In this document: positions 1 through 11,161 of the stretch, one piece after another
Position numbering within the stretch: the first letter of the stretch is position 1
How the letters are laid out: each line of letters begins with the position of its first letter
NCBI GenBank assembly: GCA_913063155.1
Contig: CAJXYU010000005.1
Span: 1-64,000 of the forward strand
From: an uncultured Desulfovibrio sp.
GTDB taxonomy: Bacteria; Desulfobacterota; Desulfovibrionia; Desulfovibrionales; Desulfovibrionaceae
Direction: 5' to 3'
Length of the DNA: 64,000 nucleotides
Program-made: the position numbers and the translations under genes
Notes under the pieces: model-generated
Databases searched by the model: none
What the model was told of the DNA's origin: nothing
Seen by the model: the letters and a program-made list of their open reading frames with translations, nothing else

Positions 1-77
<77 letters not shown>

Positions 78-92
78 CGCTTGTTTTCAAAT

Positions 93-168
93 GGGGGTGT
101 AGCTCAGCTGGGAGAGCACCTGCCTTGCAAGCAGGGGGTCATCGGTTCGATTCCGTTCACCTCCACCA
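93..168 (+). tRNA. tRNA-Ala (TGC)
   Basis: Cloverleaf beginning GGGGGTG and ending with CACCTCC plus encoded CCA. The anticodon TGC is at 126-128. It is the second spacer tRNA, 15 nt after tRNA-Ile and about 84 nt before the 23S gene. Confidence 0.97.
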
Positions 169-222
169 ATTGGAGCGAGCGTTGAGTCGAGAATAGTGGT
201 CTCATCCGATCTTTGACAGTTA

Positions 223-251
223 AATAGGGTTAAGAGAGAGAATTCCTAATT

Positions 252-258
<7 letters not shown>
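223..258 (+). other. 5' arm of the 23S rRNA processing stem
   Basis: The stretch AATAGGG..AGAGAGAGAATTCC..AAATAAG at 223-258 is complementary, with small internal loops, to 3181-3217 just after the 23S gene. Pairing of the two flanks of 23S is the usual RNase III processing substrate. This is read from sequence complementarity; cleavage is inferred. Confidence 0.7.
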
Positions 259-3180
<2,922 letters not shown>

Positions 3181-3188
<8 letters not shown>

Positions 3189-3217
3189 ATACTAACGGAA
3201 TTCTCTCTCTCCCTATT
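3181..3217 (+). other. 3' arm of the 23S rRNA processing stem
   Basis: CTTATTTGAT...GGAATTCTCTCTCTCCCTATT is the partner of the arm at 223-258. Together they close the 23S precursor loop for processing. Confidence 0.7.
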
Positions 3218-3230
3218 GACTCTATATTTT

Positions 3231-3348
3231 GCCTTGGTGGCCAAGGAGAGGTGGGTACACCCGATTCCATTCCGAACTCGGAAGTTAAGCACCTCATCGC
3301 CGATGATACTGCAGTCTAAGCTGTGGGAAAGTAGGTCGCTGCCAAGGC
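3231..3348 (+). rRNA. 5S ribosomal RNA
   Basis: About 118 nt. The terminal helix GCCTTGG pairs with CCAAGGC, and the conserved CCGAACTCGGAAGTTAAGC block is at 3272-3290. It follows 23S by about 40 nt, completing the rRNA operon. Confidence 0.96.
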
Positions 3349-3395
3349 TTTTTTTCCCTAAATTCCCCGGGCCGAACCAAGCCCGCTTATGCAAT

Positions 3396-3420
3396 AGCCC
3401 CTCGTAAAAGGGGCTTTTTG
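3396..3420 (+). terminator. rRNA operon terminator
   Basis: A 6-bp GC-rich stem AGCCCC / GGGGCT (3396-3401 with 3410-3415) has an 8-nt loop and is followed by TTTTT. A run of T directly after 5S (3349-3355) may assist. Confidence 0.8.
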
Positions 3421-3444
3421 TTTACTTGCTCGGAATTCATGGAA

Positions 3445-3475
3445 AAGAAAGGCCGCTCGATTGGGCGGCCTTTTG
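3445..3475 (-). terminator. Terminator of the phytase-like gene (bidirectional hairpin)
   Basis: GGCCGC (3451-3456) pairs with GCGGCC (3465-3470). Read on the minus strand the hairpin is followed by TTTCTTTT, which suits the convergent gene ending at 3497; on the plus strand it is followed by TTTTGATC and can back up the rRNA terminator. Confidence 0.75.
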
Positions 3476-3496
3476 ATCTTTCTGGAGACGTAAAGG

Positions 3497-4882
3497 CTAG
3501 TAGTTGTCGATCTTTCTGGGCAGTTTTATCACCCAGAATGCGGTATTTTTACCTGAAGGCTCGACTTCAATGGCTGCATCCACAGTTTTGTCCTTGTACT
3601 TGAGCTTACCGGAACCGTCCGTGGTGTATGCCTTGGCCGATGCAACGTCTTTGCCTTTGCTGTCCTTGGCTGGGTTGACCACTTTGGACTTCATACCGAA
3701 GTCGTTGTCCGAGCAGATGGCGATAGTGCGATGATCCGGCAACAGGGCTATGCCTTCCGCCTTGCCCGGTTCCCAGCCCTGAGATACGAGGTCCAGCACC
3801 AGGGTTTTCTTCACATACTTGACGCCTTGAGCTTCCACTTCATTGATCGAGTCAAGGGTTTCCAGCGGACGGTCGTCAGGAGCATTGATGCCGGTGATGT
3901 CGGTAGCATTTGCAATGTCGACGACGTAGATCATGATACGGGTGCCTTCTTTACCCTTGCCGCGTTCAATGAGCAGAAACCGGTTTTCATCAATGGTGGC
4001 AAGGTCGCCGATCTTGGCATCGCGGCTCAGTTTGTACGTGTTCACATCATGGGGGTAGGCGAACATCTTGGTTGCGCCTGTTTCGGGATCAAGCCAGACA
4101 AGGCGGGTGAAGGTGGCCTTGGATTTCTTGATTTTGCCGTCCACATCGCAGATGGATTGAACAGCCGCCACAACCTTGTTGGACGGGGTGACGCACAGTC
4201 CTTCCAAGCCGCGATTTGGCTGACGGTGCTTGATGATGTCGGGAAGTCCGTTGCCGGGACCGTACTTCTTGACGATGCGGCCAGTATTGGCATCCATTTT
4301 GGAAATAAACGGGCCATATTCATCGCAAATCCAGAGGTTGCCGTCTTTGCGGTCAATGTCTATTCCTTCTGTGTCCTGGCCGTCCTTGTCGAATTTTGCA
4401 ATCCTCAGGTGGTCATCCAGCGGGAGTTCGCCGGTTGCGCCGACCATGTTCTTGGGCAACGGGCGGCCGGAGATGGGCCAGGAGCGTTCATTTTTGATGG
4501 TGATCAGACTGACGAGCTCGACTTTGCCGTCCTTGAGGCGCAGAGCCCCGTATGAAGGGGAAAAGGACGGAGCGGAGAAAATCTTGGAGGCCTGCGGTTG
4601 CGCTTCGTTGATGATTACTTTGGGGGCGTTGGCGTTGGGCCCGCGGTCGCTGTTGGCGTAGAAATAACGCGCGCCGTCCTTGCCTTTGCCGATGTAGCAC
4701 ATTCCGGAGCCTATACCTATGGGAAATCCGTCCGGGAACCTGTCGGCATATTTACCGCTGTATGGGACATGGAATTTTTGTGGAACATTGATCTCGTACT
4801 TTTCGATTTGAAAATCCTCGGCCAGCACCATGCTGGGAATTAGGAACAGGGATACTGCGAGCGATGCAACAAGTCGTTTCAT
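3497..4882 (-). CDS. Exported esterase-like phytase-family protein
   Basis: A 461-residue protein with a clear signal peptide (charged MKR, hydrophobic stretch, cleavage near VLA-ED at residues 19-22), so it should be periplasmic or secreted. The body matches the esterase-like activity of phytase family, a beta-propeller fold. It has a DRGPN motif at residues 79-83, an EGIDI segment near 170, CDEYGPFI following it, and repeated EG(L/I) segments (RGLEGLCV, KAEGIAL) that in this family carry acidic metal ligands. The Shine-Dalgarno GGAGG lies just before ATG 4882. The substrate is unknown; phosphate-ester hydrolysis is a family inference. It is divergent from a TetR-family gene and ends at a hairpin shared with the rRNA operon. 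Confidence 0.85.
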   Translation of the reverse strand: MKRLVASLAVSLFLIPSMVLAEDFQIEKYEINVPQKFHVPYSGKYADRFPDGFPIGIGSGMCYIGKGKDGARYFYANSDRGPNANAPKVIINEAQPQASKIFSAPSFSPSYGALRLKDGKVELVSLITIKNERSWPISGRPLPKNMVGATGELPLDDHLRIAKFDKDGQDTEGIDIDRKDGNLWICDEYGPFISKMDANTGRIVKKYGPGNGLPDIIKHRQPNRGLEGLCVTPSNKVVAAVQSICDVDGKIKKSKATFTRLVWLDPETGATKMFAYPHDVNTYKLSRDAKIGDLATIDENRFLLIERGKGKEGTRIMIYVVDIANATDITGINAPDDRPLETLDSINEVEAQGVKYVKKTLVLDLVSQGWEPGKAEGIALLPDHRTIAICSDNDFGMKSKVVNPAKDSKGKDVASAKAYTTDGSGKLKYKDKTVDAAIEVEPSGKNTAFWVIKLPRKIDNY

Positions 4883-4912
4883 GAAAACCTCCTCAAATTA
4901 TGATGCTCGGAT

Positions 4913-4924
4913 ATACATATGTAT
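4913..4924. promoter_or_regulatory. 12-bp perfect palindrome, possible TetR operator
   Basis: ATACATATGTAT is exactly self-complementary. It lies in the 166-bp divergent gap between the phytase-like gene (start 4882) and the TetR-family gene (start 5049), where an operator for the latter would be expected. Operator function is inference. Confidence 0.4.
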
Positions 4925-5048
4925 TGGTTGAAGATTGTGACGTTCTGTAAACAATGTAGTAAAAAAATCATGTTCATATGAGGAGTTGAAGGTTTGCACA
5001 TGGCGGAGGAATGCTTACTTGAAGAGAGGAATATGAAAGGAGCATGGT

Positions 5049-5708
5049 ATGGCAAATCTGAAGCTTGTGCCCACTGTCATTCCCATAGATGCAGCTGAAA
5101 GGAAGCGGGAAAAGATGCTGGATGCGGTCGGTTGCGTCCTGGCAAACCATGGGTTTGAAGCCTTGGAAGCCGACCTCGTCGCCAGGAAGGCGGGAGTACG
5201 TCGTAAAGAACTTTTCAAGACTTTCGGCGGGCTCAAGCACCTGGTGAGCGAGTTCGGCAATTCCGAACGGTTTTGGCCTGCCGTTGAAGAGCTCATCGGA
5301 GACGATTTGGAGCAAATACGGGCCATGCCTGCCCATGAGATCATGGCCGAATTCTTCAAACGTTATCTGACAGCGCTTCGCAGCAGGCCACAGACTCTCA
5401 AGATTTTAGCCTGGGAGGAAGTTGGGGGAAACCGCTATTCCGAGGTGTTGGAAGGAGTCAGAGTGCGGACCGCGCTTCAGTTTTTTGAAAATATGCGCCA
5501 GGATCCGCCCGAGGATATCGATCTGACCGCACTGGTGCTCATCATGGCGGGGGCAGTCAATTTCCTTGCAGTCCGTTCGCAGGCACATAGTACATTGGGC
5601 GGGGTGGATCTGCGGTCGGAAAAGGGCTGGAGGCGTATTGAGGAAACAATAGCAAAGATCATGCAGGGAACCTTGGGGAGCAGGCGTTCCGGCAGTGATG
5701 CCGGTTAG
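5049..5708 (+). CDS. TetR/AcrR-family transcriptional regulator
   Basis: 219 residues, the normal length for TetR proteins. The N-terminal helix-turn-helix covers about residues 17-63 (ERKREKMLDAVGCVLANHGF... then ARKAGVRRKELFKTFGGLKHL), in the typical TetR order. The C-terminal ligand domain includes a WEEVGGNRYSE segment. ATG 5049 was chosen over ATG 5044 because GGAG at 5038-5041 is spaced 7 nt from it and the frame is open. It is divergent from the exported phytase-like gene and may control it and itself. Its stop codon overlaps the stop of the convergent small gene by a few bases. The effector is unknown. Confidence 0.85.
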   Translation: MANLKLVPTVIPIDAAERKREKMLDAVGCVLANHGFEALEADLVARKAGVRRKELFKTFGGLKHLVSEFGNSERFWPAVEELIGDDLEQIRAMPAHEIMAEFFKRYLTALRSRPQTLKILAWEEVGGNRYSEVLEGVRVRTALQFFENMRQDPPEDIDLTALVLIMAGAVNFLAVRSQAHSTLGGVDLRSEKGWRRIEETIAKIMQGTLGSRRSGSDAG

Positions 5709-5935
5709 GGGTTGCAGATTTTACAGGGCCGGAATCCTGCTTTGATGGCCTCTTCTCGTGAATTGAAGACTACTCTACAGTTCTTGCAATTGAAATACCT
5801 GCAGTGTGGGGCATGAAAAATGTGGGATTTGACGTTGCCATGGTAGACCAAGCTCGATGCCGTGGCCACCACGACAAAGAGCATGGTGGCGGCAAAGGTG
5901 ACCAGGGTCGTTTTGAAGAGCTTTTTGCCAATCAT
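5705..5935 (-). CDS. Small exported Ada-like metal-binding protein
   Basis: 76 residues from ATG 5935. A signal peptide or anchor (MIGKKLFK then about 20 hydrophobic residues) is followed by a compact domain with Cys45, Cys50, Cys53, Cys71 and Cys74 plus His41 and His44. The pattern (Y-x-GN, H-x-P-x-C, F-x-SREEA, AGFRPCKIC) resembles the zinc-binding domain of Ada and similar domains attached to secreted nucleases. A TTG at 5971 with AGGAG 7 nt upstream would add 12 residues ahead of the signal peptide, but that Shine-Dalgarno is buried in a hairpin, so I prefer ATG 5935. Probably a membrane-tethered or periplasmic zinc protein; no activity can be assigned. Confidence 0.65.
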   Translation of the reverse strand: MIGKKLFKTTLVTFAATMLFVVVATASSLVYHGNVKSHIFHAPHCRYFNCKNCRVVFNSREEAIKAGFRPCKICNP

Positions 5936-5955
5936 AATTTCTCGATATCCCCATA

Positions 5956-5986
5956 AGGAGGAGTCAGGCAAGACCCGACTCCTCTT
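5956..5986 (-). terminator. Hairpin between ornithine aminotransferase and the small exported gene
   Basis: GAGGAGTC (5958-5965) pairs perfectly with GACTCCTC (5977-5984), extendable by a G-T and an A-T pair. There is no clear T-run on the minus strand, so it could be an attenuator or an mRNA 3' stabiliser instead of a strong terminator. It also sequesters an AGGAG that could serve TTG 5971. Confidence 0.5.
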
Positions 5987-5993
5987 GACATGT

Positions 5994-7196
5994 TTAGTTC
6001 ATTTTCAGCACTTCGCGGATGTGGGCGAGAGCCCAGTCGATGTCTTCTTTGGTGATGACGAGTGGCGGGGCAAATCGGATGACATGTTCGTGGGTTTCCT
6101 TGCAGAGGAGCCCCCGGCTCATGAGTGCCTCGCAGAACCGGCGCGCACCGCCGGCTTCCTTTTTGAGCTCCACGCCGATGAGGAGGCCGCGTCCTCGGAC
6201 TTCGGCTACATGCGGGCTCTCGATTTTTCTGAGTTCATCCATGAAATATTCGCCCAGCTTCGCGGCATTGTCGATGAGATCTTCCTCCTGGAGCACCTTG
6301 AGGGCTTCTCGGGCCACTGCGCAGGCCAGCGGGTTGCCGCCGAAGGTGCTGCCATGGTCGCCGGGCATGAACACGCCCAGGACATCCGCGTTGGAGAGTA
6401 CTGCGGAAATGGGATAGAAACCGCCTGAAAGCGCCTTGCCCACCAAAGTCACATCCGCTTCGATGCCGTCGTATTCCTCAGCGAAAAGCCTGCCGGTGCG
6501 CCCCAGGCCGGTCTGTATCTCATCCAGCACCATGACTATGTTGTGCTCGTCGCACAGTTCGCGAATGCGCTTCAAGTAGCCCTCCGGCGGAATGATCACG
6601 CCGCCTTCGCCCTGGATCGGTTCCACCATGATGGCTACCGTGTTGGGGGAGATCGCTTTCTCCATAGCTTCCATGTCGCCGAATGGAACGGCCCTGAAGC
6701 CAGGAGTGAAGGGACCGAAGCCCTCCTTGTAGGCCTCTTCCGTGGAAAAGCCAACGATGGTGATGGTGCGGCCGTGAAAGTTGTTGTTGCAGACGATGAT
6801 CTCGGCTTTGCCGTCAGGGATGTTTTTGGTTTTATACCCCCACTTGCGGACGGCTTTGATGACCGTCTCGACCGCCTCCGCCCCACTGTTCATGGGCAGG
6901 ACCATGTGGGAGTTGGTCAGTGTGCAGATATCCTCATAGAACAGGCCAAGCTGGTCGTTTCGGAAGGCTCGGGAGGTCAGGGTCAGCTTTTCGGCCTGGT
7001 TTGTCAGCGCCTGCTTGATGCGCGGATGACAATGTCCTTGATTTACGGCCGAGTAAGCGGAGAGGCAGTCCATATATTTGTTGCCTTCCACATCCCAGAC
7101 CCAAATTCCTTCGCCCTTGTTGATGACGACGTCGAGAGGCTTGTAGTTTTTGGCGCCATAACGGTCTTCCAGTTCAATGTACTGCTTGGTGTTCAT
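5994..7196 (-). CDS. rocD: Ornithine aminotransferase
   Basis: 400 residues, matching ornithine--oxo-acid transaminase length. It is a class-III PLP aminotransferase: phosphate/PLP region NSGAEA at about 103-108, Asp225 in the [13 protein letters not shown] segment, and Schiff-base Lys254 in LVGKALSGG. The N-terminal ENR-like segment [14 protein letters not shown] and the final [16 protein letters not shown] are typical of RocD. It converts ornithine plus 2-oxoglutarate to glutamate semialdehyde and glutamate in the cytoplasm. GAGG precedes the ATG. It appears monocistronic or drives the small exported gene downstream. The assignment is firm for the family and good for the substrate. Confidence 0.9.
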   Translation of the reverse strand: MNTKQYIELEDRYGAKNYKPLDVVINKGEGIWVWDVEGNKYMDCLSAYSAVNQGHCHPRIKQALTNQAEKLTLTSRAFRNDQLGLFYEDICTLTNSHMVLPMNSGAEAVETVIKAVRKWGYKTKNIPDGKAEIIVCNNNFHGRTITIVGFSTEEAYKEGFGPFTPGFRAVPFGDMEAMEKAISPNTVAIMVEPIQGEGGVIIPPEGYLKRIRELCDEHNIVMVLDEIQTGLGRTGRLFAEEYDGIEADVTLVGKALSGGFYPISAVLSNADVLGVFMPGDHGSTFGGNPLACAVAREALKVLQEEDLIDNAAKLGEYFMDELRKIESPHVAEVRGRGLLIGVELKKEAGGARRFCEALMSRGLLCKETHEHVIRFAPPLVITKEDIDWALAHIREVLKMN

Positions 7197-7460
7197 GGGA
7201 GTCCTCTTGTGTTTTCCTGGGTTCAGTTCTCAGCTTGTCTGAACATAGCATCCTTTTACTTAATAATTCCACAGGAAAGGGGGCTTGAAAAGCAGAGGTA
7301 TCCCGCAAGATTAAGATTTGGTCGATAGGGGGGATCAGAATAAACGATGTGCTGTGAGGCAGAAGTAATAGTTGGCGGGGAGACTCATCACATTGCTCTA
7401 ACTATTGGTTTTGGCGGCTGTTTCAGGGGGAGAGTTTCGGTCAATGAAGTATGCCGGAAG

Positions 7461-7532
7461 TTGATTGTTTGTGATTGGTTGTTGCTGACATGTGGTTTTT
7501 TATGACTGTTTTTGATTGACTTTGACTGTTTT
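7461..7532 (+). promoter_or_regulatory. 10-bp phased TGAYTG repeats, probable operator of the rhamnose regulator
   Basis: The 356-bp gap between rocD and the rhamnose operon contains GATTG or GACTG at 7463, 7473, 7504, 7514 and 7524, every 10 bp or multiples of it, with a degenerate unit near 7484. The last three give TGACTGTTTT, TGATTGACTT, TGACTGTTTT in exact succession at 7503-7532. DeoR-family repressors commonly bind direct repeats, and the regulator encoded directly downstream is DeoR-type. The remainder of the gap (7197-7460) shows nothing recognisable. Confidence 0.55.
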
Positions 7533-7552
7533 GGGCGTTTAAGAATGGAGGT

Positions 7553-9835
7553 ATGCTCAAGCACCAAAGACATATGGCCATTTTGAACCTGTTGGAAAAG
7601 GCGGACGCGGTTTCTCTGGAGAGCCTGATGGAGGCCGTGGACGCTTCGGAATCCACTTTGCGCCGAGACATAGTGGAACTGGCTTCCATGAAAAAACTGC
7701 GTAAAGTTCGGGGGGGCGTGGCCGCAGTGAAGCGTGAGCTGGCGGAATCCCGATTGGTTACGCCGTCATATTTCGTGGCGAGAGACAAGAACCTCACTGC
7801 AAAGCAGGCCATTGGCAAGGCTGCGGGAAGGCTGTTGGAGGGCGTCGAGGGAATCATCATCAATGGCGGCACCACCACCTGGCAACTGGCCGAGCACCTG
7901 CCCCAGAGCGGCTTGACGATTTACACCAATTCCCTGCCCCTGATCGAATATGTTTCCACGCGCACGAGTAATCGCTGTTTCGTGGGCGGTGGCGAGGTGT
8001 TTCACCATCATATGATCATATTGGGGCACCTGCAGAGCGAGGCATCGAATTTTTTCGGCGACATATTCTTCACCGGCTGCCAGGGCGTTTCGCCCTGGGG
8101 AATCATGGAGGGCGACCCGCTTCTGGTACATGCGGAGCAGCAACTCATCAACCAGTGTGAAAAGCTGGTCGTCATGGTGGACAGCACGAAGTTCACCAAA
8201 CGAAAGAGCATCATCATGTGTCCTTTGGAGCGGGTGGACATCCTGATCACCGACGATGGGATCGACAACGGCTCCCTTGAAATGCTGGAAGATGCCGGGG
8301 TTGAAGTAATCATCGCTCCGCGCGAAAGGGAGGCAAAGGTTCCGGGAACACGGAGCCTTTGTGTGCCGCGTTGTTTGGCGCTTGATTTCGGAGCGTCCAG
8401 CGGGCGTCTGGTCTCCGTGTCCATTGAAGACGACGGCCTGCACCTGGACGAACTTGCACGCATGGAGAACGGTCCCGAGCCGAGCGCGGACGGTCTTGTC
8501 TGGCCGCATGAGCGTCTTTTTCGGGAGACAATGGAGGGGTTGCGCAAGGCTGGCGAATCCGGCCTGCAGTACGACAGTATTGGCGTCGACACTTGGGGCG
8601 TGGATTACGTTTTGCTGGATGACGAGGGCGAGTTGATCGGCTCGCCGGTGTCGTACCGGGACAATCGAACCGAGGGCATGGTCGAGCGTTTCATTGCCGG
8701 GGAAATGTCCAAAGAGGATGTCTATGCGCGAACTGGCATTCAGTTCCTGCCCTTCAACACGATTTTTCAGCTGTATTCCCAGACGATTTCAAGCCCTGAG
8801 ACTCTGGCCGTAGCAAAGCAACTTTTGTTTACCGCCGATTATTACCACTATTTGTTGTCCGGCGAGATGAGCGTGGAAAAGACCAACGCCTCCACCAGCC
8901 AGATGTGGAATTTATCGGAACAGCGCTGGGATCGGAAGCTGCTTTCGTCACTGGCGTTGCCGTCGGAAGCGCTGCAAACACCTGTTGCACCAGGAACAGT
9001 TCTAGGGGAGTTGCGGCCGGAATTGGCCGAAGAGACGGGATTGCACGGCCTGAAAGTGGTCGCCCCAGCGTCGCACGACACGGCGTCCGCCGTTTTGGCG
9101 GTTCCGGCCGTAAAAGGATCTGGAGAGTGGGCCTACCTCAGTTCCGGGACATGGTCTCTTCTGGGGATCGAAGTGGACGCCCCTATCACGGATGCGGACG
9201 CCATGGCCGCCAACTGGACCAACGAGACCGGCTTTAATGACACCATTCGTTTTTTGAAAAACATCACCGGAATGTGGATTGTGCAACAGGTCGCCAAGGA
9301 ATATGACGGAAGATATTCCTTTGCGGAACTGGCCGGGATGGCCGAGGACGAAACCGGGTTCGTGTCCCTGGTCGATCCGGACGACTCCGCCTTTTTCAGC
9401 CCCGTAAGCATGATTGGGGCTATCCGCGAGTATTGCGCCAAAACCTTTCAGCCCGTCCCTGAAACACCCGGTGCATTGACGCGGTGCGCCTACGACAGCC
9501 TGAGCCTGCTTTATCGCAAGACCATGCAGGATCTTTGCGAATTGAGCGGCCGGGAAATTTCTTTGTTGCATGTGGTTGGTGGTGGGGCTCAGGCCACATT
9601 GCTGAACAGGCTCACGGCCGGTGTTCTCGGGATGCCTGTTGTGGCCGGGCCTGTGGAGGCCACGGTGATCGGCAACGCCTTGGCTCAATTCTTTGCCTCC
9701 GGTGTGCTGTCTTCGCTTGAGGAAGCACGGGCGCTGGTGGCGCGTTCCTATGACCTTCAGCGCTTCGAGCCCGAACCCATTCCTGGAGCGGATGCGGCTT
9801 ATCAGCGGTTCTTGGCGCTCCTGGCGCAAAAATAA
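7553..9835 (+). CDS. DeoR-type regulator fused to L-rhamnulokinase
   Basis: 760 residues in one uninterrupted frame. Residues 1-256 are a complete DeoR repressor: winged helix-turn-helix at about 5-58 (SLESLMEAVDASESTLRRDI) and a sugar-phosphate sensor with INGGTTT (103-109), TNSLPL (125-130) and ITDDGIDN (232-239). A short linker follows. Residues about 274-760 are a full FGGY kinase of the RhaB type: ATP-binding LDFGASSGR (277-285), DTWGVDY (346-352), candidate catalytic Asp509 in ASHDTASAV, and VVGGGAQ near 675. It should phosphorylate L-rhamnulose and bind the operator just upstream. In Rhizobium the equivalent RhaR (DeoR) and RhaK are separate proteins. GGAGG almost abuts the ATG, an unusually short spacing. 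It is followed by rhaA. Confidence 0.9.
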   Translation: MLKHQRHMAILNLLEKADAVSLESLMEAVDASESTLRRDIVELASMKKLRKVRGGVAAVKRELAESRLVTPSYFVARDKNLTAKQAIGKAAGRLLEGVEGIIINGGTTTWQLAEHLPQSGLTIYTNSLPLIEYVSTRTSNRCFVGGGEVFHHHMIILGHLQSEASNFFGDIFFTGCQGVSPWGIMEGDPLLVHAEQQLINQCEKLVVMVDSTKFTKRKSIIMCPLERVDILITDDGIDNGSLEMLEDAGVEVIIAPREREAKVPGTRSLCVPRCLALDFGASSGRLVSVSIEDDGLHLDELARMENGPEPSADGLVWPHERLFRETMEGLRKAGESGLQYDSIGVDTWGVDYVLLDDEGELIGSPVSYRDNRTEGMVERFIAGEMSKEDVYARTGIQFLPFNTIFQLYSQTISSPETLAVAKQLLFTADYYHYLLSGEMSVEKTNASTSQMWNLSEQRWDRKLLSSLALPSEALQTPVAPGTVLGELRPELAEETGLHGLKVVAPASHDTASAVLAVPAVKGSGEWAYLSSGTWSLLGIEVDAPITDADAMAANWTNETGFNDTIRFLKNITGMWIVQQVAKEYDGRYSFAELAGMAEDETGFVSLVDPDDSAFFSPVSMIGAIREYCAKTFQPVPETPGALTRCAYDSLSLLYRKTMQDLCELSGREISLLHVVGGGAQATLLNRLTAGVLGMPVVAGPVEATVIGNALAQFFASGVLSSLEEARALVARSYDLQRFEPEPIPGADAAYQRFLALLAQK

Positions 9836-9853
9836 CCAGACAGGATGACGAAA

Positions 9854-11119
9854 ATGATGAGCGAACAGTTTTTGAACGATGCGTACCGGTTGGCCAAAGA
9901 GTCTTATGCGGCATGGGGAATAGACACGGAAGCGGCCATGGCCGCTTTGGATGCCCTGCCGATATCCCTGCACTGTTGGCAGGGAGACGACGTCACGGGT
10001 TTTGAAGCACCGGACACCGCCCTGACCGGCGGAATCATGGCCACGGGAGCGTATCCGGGCAAGGCGCGCAACGCCGAGGAACTGCGCATCGACCTGGACA
10101 AGGCTCTCTCATTGATCCCGGGAACGCATCGTCTCAACCTGCATGCCATTTATGCCGAGACCGGCGGTAAGGCCGTGGACAGGGCCGACCTGGGGCCCGA
10201 GCATTTCCAGAACTGGATTGGCTGGGCAAAAGAGAAGGGCATGGGACTCGATTTCAACCCTACGTTGTTTTCCCATCCCAAAAGCGCCGACGGTTTCACG
10301 CTGAGCCACCCGGACAAAAGTATTCGCGACTACTGGATCAAGCATTGCCAGGCCTGCCGCCGCATCGGTGCGGCGTTTGGCGAAGCCTTGGGCACTCCGT
10401 GCGTCACCAACATCTGGATCGCTGACGGCTTCAAGGATGTTCCGGTGGATCGCATGTCGCCACGGCAACGATTGATGGATTCCCTGGACGCCATTTTGAC
10501 CGAGAACATTTCCAAGGCACATAATCTCGACGCGGTGGAAAGCAAACTGTTCGGCATCGGTTCCGAGGCCTGCGTGGTCGGCTCGCACGAATTCTACATG
10601 GGTTATGCCGCCACCCGCAAAACATTGCTTTGCCTCGACGCTGGGCATTTCCATCCCACCGAGGTGATTTCCAATAAGATTTCCGCTTCCCTGCTGTTTT
10701 TGGAAGGACTGTTGTTGCACGTCAGTCGGCCCGTCCGCTGGGACAGCGACCATGTGGTTATTCTGGATGATGAACTTCAGGCCATCGCTCAGGAAATCGT
10801 GCGCCACAAGCAGGCGGATCGCATTCATATCGGGCTGGACTTCTTCGACGCCAGCATCAACCGGGTAGCCGCCTGGGTCATCGGCACTCGCAACACTCAA
10901 AAGGCGCTTTTGCTTGCGCTGTTGGAAAATACCGGGGAACTGGCCTCTATGGAGAGGGATTTCAATTACACCGACCGGCTGGCCTATTTGGAAGAGTTGA
11001 AGAGCATGCCTTTCGGCGCTGTCTGGGACTATTACTGCATGTCCCGGGGAGTTCCGGTCGGCCGGGTATGGCTGGATGAAGTGAAGAGTTACGAGGCGGC
11101 CACTCTGGCGAAGCGTTGA
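9854..11119 (+). CDS. rhaA: L-rhamnose isomerase
   Basis: 421 residues from ATG 9854, close to the 419 of Escherichia coli RhaA. Characteristic segments: [12 protein letters not shown] near the N-terminus, [23 protein letters not shown], the metal-site region [29 protein letters not shown], and [13 protein letters not shown]. It interconverts L-rhamnose and L-rhamnulose with divalent metal. AGGA at 9842-9845 is 8 nt before ATG 9854, which favours this start over ATG 9845, where the Shine-Dalgarno would overlap the start codon. It lies 18 nt after the kinase fusion in the same operon. Confidence 0.96.
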   Translation: MMSEQFLNDAYRLAKESYAAWGIDTEAAMAALDALPISLHCWQGDDVTGFEAPDTALTGGIMATGAYPGKARNAEELRIDLDKALSLIPGTHRLNLHAIYAETGGKAVDRADLGPEHFQNWIGWAKEKGMGLDFNPTLFSHPKSADGFTLSHPDKSIRDYWIKHCQACRRIGAAFGEALGTPCVTNIWIADGFKDVPVDRMSPRQRLMDSLDAILTENISKAHNLDAVESKLFGIGSEACVVGSHEFYMGYAATRKTLLCLDAGHFHPTEVISNKISASLLFLEGLLLHVSRPVRWDSDHVVILDDELQAIAQEIVRHKQADRIHIGLDFFDASINRVAAWVIGTRNTQKALLLALLENTGELASMERDFNYTDRLAYLEELKSMPFGAVWDYYCMSRGVPVGRVWLDEVKSYEAATLAKR

Positions 11120-11161
11120 TCTGTTTCGATATTTTGCAATGTAACACAACAGGGAAAAATC

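Noticed and set aside
3731-4555. A 274-codon plus-strand frame opposite the phytase-like gene
   Set aside because: It is the antisense shadow of a signal-peptide-bearing, family-matched gene; no start signal and no domain.
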